A stretch of 64,000 nucleotides of DNA from contig MOEB01000024.1 of NCBI GenBank assembly GCA_001939945.1, positions 1-64,000 of the forward strand. The letters are read 5' to 3'. The DNA comes from Aerophototrophica crusticola (GTDB taxonomy: Bacteria > Pseudomonadota > Alphaproteobacteria > Azospirillales > Azospirillaceae). The position numbers were made by a program, and so were the translations under genes. Each line of letters starts with the position of its first letter. The stretch's first letter is position 1. Positions 62,169 through 64,000 of the stretch are shown piece after piece. The notes under the pieces are model-generated. The model was not told where the DNA came from and did not search any database. It saw only the letters and a list, made by a program, of their open reading frames with translations.

Positions 62169-62531
62169 TTAGAACTGCAGGCCGGCTTCACGCGCGGCGT
62201 CGGCCAAGGCCTTCACGCGGCCGTGGAACAGGTACTGGCCGCGGTCGAACACGACCGAGGTCACGCCCTTGCCCACCGCGCGCTCGGCGATCAGCTTGCC
62301 GACCGCCTTCGCCGCCTCGATGTCGGCCCCGGTCTTCAGGGCCTCGCGGAGGTCCTTCTCGAGGGTCGAGGCAGCGGCCAGGGTGTGCCCGGCCGCGTCG
62401 TCGATGATCTGCGCATAGATGTGCTGGGAGGACCGGAAGACCGACAGGCGGGGACGACCGCTGCCGAACTTCCGGATCCGGGTACGAACGCGCTGCTTGC
62501 GCCTCGCGTTGAGATCCTTCTGCTTGCTCAT
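62169..62531 (-). CDS. rplR: 50S ribosomal protein L18
   Basis: 120 aa from the ATG at 62529-62531 ([20 protein letters not shown]). [20 protein letters not shown] and [20 protein letters not shown] are L18 motifs; it binds 5S rRNA with L5. Standard spc position between rplF and rpsE. Confidence 0.98.
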   Translation of the reverse strand: MSKQKDLNARRKQRVRTRIRKFGSGRPRLSVFRSSQHIYAQIIDDAAGHTLAAASTLEKDLREALKTGADIEAAKAVGKLIAERAVGKGVTSVVFDRGQYLFHGRVKALADAAREAGLQF

Positions 62532-62542
62532 GGTCGCCTGCC

Positions 62543-63076
62543 TTACTTCTTCTTGCCTTCTTTGCGGACGATCACCTCGTTCTCGTACTTCACGCCCTTG
62601 CCCTTGTAGGGCTCGGGACCGCGGTACGCGCGGATCTCCGCGGCCACCTGGCCGACCTTCTGCTTGTCGAAGCCGCTGACCGAGATGCTGGTCGGCTTGT
62701 CGCACTTGATCGTGATGCCCGAGGGGATCGGGTACTTCACGTCATGGCTGAAGCCGAGGTTCAGCACCAGGTCATTGCCCTGGACCATCGCCTTGTAGCC
62801 GACGCCGTTGATCTCGAGGTTCTTGGTGAACCCCTTGTCAACGCCGGTGACCAGGTTGAAGACGTTGGTCCGGGCCGTGGCCCAGTTCTCACGGGCAAGC
62901 TTGCCCTCGTTGCGCGGCTTCACGACGACCTTGCCGTCCTGGAGCTCGGCCGCGATGTCCTCGATGAGGGTCAGGCTGAGCTGGCCCAGCTTGCCCTTGG
63001 CGGTGAGGGTCTGGCCGGTGACCTGGACGGTCACCCCGGCCGGGACCGGCACCGGATGCTTTCCGATACGCGACAT
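62543..63076 (-). CDS. rplF: 50S ribosomal protein L6
   Basis: 177 aa. [20 protein letters not shown] opens the protein and the C-terminal [20 protein letters not shown] is the L6 signature. Binds 23S rRNA near the factor-binding site. Standard spc position, 11 bases after rpsH. Confidence 0.98.
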   Translation of the reverse strand: MSRIGKHPVPVPAGVTVQVTGQTLTAKGKLGQLSLTLIEDIAAELQDGKVVVKPRNEGKLARENWATARTNVFNLVTGVDKGFTKNLEINGVGYKAMVQGNDLVLNLGFSHDVKYPIPSGITIKCDKPTSISVSGFDKQKVGQVAAEIRAYRGPEPYKGKGVKYENEVIVRKEGKKK

Positions 63077-63087
63077 GGCCGTGCTCC

Positions 63088-63486
63088 TTAGAACACCTTG
63101 CAGAGGACCTCGCCGCCGACATTGGCAGCGCGGGCCTCAGTGTCCGACATGACGCCGCGGGGCGTCGACAGGATCGCGATGCCGAGGCCGTTGTAGACCC
63201 GCGGCAGGTCGGCGATCTTCGAATAGATCCGGCGGCCCGGCTTGGAGACCCGGTGGATCTCCTTAATCACCGGCTCACCCTCGTGGTACTTCAGCTCGAT
63301 GCGCAGGTTGCGCACACCGGGGCGGACGTCCTCGAGGTCGTAACCGCGGATGTAGCCTTCACGCTTCAGCACTTCCAGCACGTTGGTGCGGAGCTTGGAC
63401 GCCGGGCTCAGGACGACCGATTGACGGGCTTTCTGACCGTTACGGATACGGGTCAGCATATCGCCCAGGGGATCGCTCAGGTTCAT
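63088..63486 (-). CDS. rpsH: 30S ribosomal protein S8
   Basis: 132 aa. [20 protein letters not shown] and the C-terminal [20 protein letters not shown] are S8 signatures. In E. coli S8 is the translational repressor of the spc operon; whether it is so here is not shown by the sequence. Confidence 0.98.
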   Translation of the reverse strand: MNLSDPLGDMLTRIRNGQKARQSVVLSPASKLRTNVLEVLKREGYIRGYDLEDVRPGVRNLRIELKYHEGEPVIKEIHRVSKPGRRIYSKIADLPRVYNGLGIAILSTPRGVMSDTEARAANVGGEVLCKVF

Positions 63487-63498
63487 ACCCGACCCTCC

Positions 63499-63804
63499 TT
63501 ACCAGCTGGACTTGGTCATGCCGGGGATCTGGCCGTTGCTGGCCAGGTCACGCAGCGTGACGCGCGAGAGACGGAACTTGCGGTAGTAGGCGCGGGGGCG
63601 CCCCGTCATCTCGCACCGGTTCCGGATACGGACCTTGCTGCCATTGCGGGGCAGTTCGGCCAGCTTGAGGACAGCCTGGAAACGCTCCTCGGGCGGCAGC
63701 GTGCGGTTCCGCACGATCGCCTTCAGCTTCGCCCGCTTCTCAGCCTGCTGCGCGGACATCTGAGTCCGGCGCTTGTTCTTCTCGACGGCGCTCTTCTTAG
63801 CCAT
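63499..63804 (-). CDS. rpsN: 30S ribosomal protein S14 (zinc-free type)
   Basis: 101 aa. Contains [20 protein letters not shown] and [20 protein letters not shown]. Only one cysteine is present and there is no CxxC pair, so this is the long zinc-independent form. Confidence 0.98.
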   Translation of the reverse strand: MAKKSAVEKNKRRTQMSAQQAEKRAKLKAIVRNRTLPPEERFQAVLKLAELPRNGSKVRIRNRCEMTGRPRAYYRKFRLSRVTLRDLASNGQIPGMTKSSW

Positions 63805-63820
63805 GATCGGTTCCCGCCCC

Positions 63821-64000
63821 TCAGCCGACGAACGGCATTTCGAAGTGCTTCAAGAGGGCCTTGGCCTCCTTGTCGCTCTTCGCGGTGGTCACGAAGATGA
63901 TGTCCATCCCCCGGATCTCGTCGATCTTGTCGTAATCGATCTCCGGGAAGATGATCTGCTCCTTCAGACCCATGGCGTAGTTCCCACGGCCATCGAAGCT
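63821..64000 (-). CDS. rplE: 50S ribosomal protein L5 (5' end outside window)
   Basis: The last 59 codons, ending at the stop complementary to 63821-63823. The translated part includes [20 protein letters not shown], then [20 protein letters not shown] and [13 protein letters not shown], the C-terminus of L5. The spc operon continues beyond the right edge. Confidence 0.96.
   Translation of the reverse strand, partial: SFDGRGNYAMGLKEQIIFPEIDYDKIDEIRGMDIIFVTTAKSDKEAKALLKHFEMPFVG

Overview
The window comes from a high-GC alphaproteobacterium. The best guess is a member of the Rhodospirillales near Azospirillum/Niveispirillum. Three things support this: a yebC-ruvC-ruvAB-ybgC-tolQRAB-pal-cpoB-tilS-ftsH supercluster, an spc/alpha ribosomal block in which adk follows secY and no rpsD lies between rpsK and rpoA, and an alphaproteobacterial type of SerC next to SerA. 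The genus is inference. Coding is dense and most genes lie on the minus strand. I see no tRNA, rRNA, CRISPR array, transposase or integrase.

Layout. 0-3.2 kb: a secreted peptidoglycan-binding protein (cut by the window edge), a membrane-bound histidine-kinase-like protein without an ATPase domain, and a convergent OmpR-type response regulator. 3.2-7.0 kb: PutA with its divergent Lrp-type regulator. 7-9.5 kb: a solute-binding-like protein, a flavoprotein and a chemoreceptor signalling tip with no receptor part. 9.8-12.7 kb: serA and serC. 12.9-15.3 kb: a large protein of unknown function, then an AT-rich small gene lying between a degraded copy of an acetyltransferase 3' end and the intact gene. 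15.3-19.4 kb: a tight four-gene operon (acetyltransferase, PhzF-like, LysE exporter, acetyltransferase) divergent from a MocR-type regulator, with a near-ideal operator between them. 19.5-21.7 kb: an orphan tail-spike-like protein with an S74 chaperone end. 21.8-25.7 kb: folP-glmM-thiD-DUF3293. 25.8-27.0 kb: an AAA ATPase with a small overlapping partner, inserted in reverse between ftsH and folP. 27.3-41 kb: ftsH, tilS, the Tol-Pal system, ruvBA, a VapBC toxin-antitoxin pair, ruvC and yebC. 41-45.9 kb: a bactofilin-like membrane protein, photolyase with DUF2256, a retropepsin-like lipoprotein, PagL-like lipid A deacylase and a small membrane protein. 45.9-50.4 kb: a VWA lipoprotein and a DNA ligase/exonuclease pair. 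50.4-55.3 kb: AbgT transporter, PsuG, a Do-like protease, a Cys-rich lipoprotein and a small membrane protein. 55.7-64 kb: rplQ, rpoA, rpsK, rpsM, adk, secY and the spc operon back to a partial rplE.

How the parts work together. The core is cell-envelope upkeep (Tol-Pal, FtsH, GlmM, Do protease), DNA repair (RuvABC, photolyase, ligase/exonuclease) and translation. Accessory pieces sit inside or next to these conserved blocks: VapBC between ruvC and ruvA, the ATPase pair between ftsH and folP, the AT-rich gene after the MocR operon, and the orphan tail spike. Intergenic gaps carry at least three families of palindromic REP-like repeats. Several translation genes use non-ATG starts (rpoA TTG; rpsM, ftsH and tilS GTG).

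No feature is clearly a new system. The best candidates for a second look are the ATPase-less phosphorelay protein, the MocR-controlled modification/export operon, the ATPase pair, the orphan S74 spike and the acetyltransferase-duplication island.
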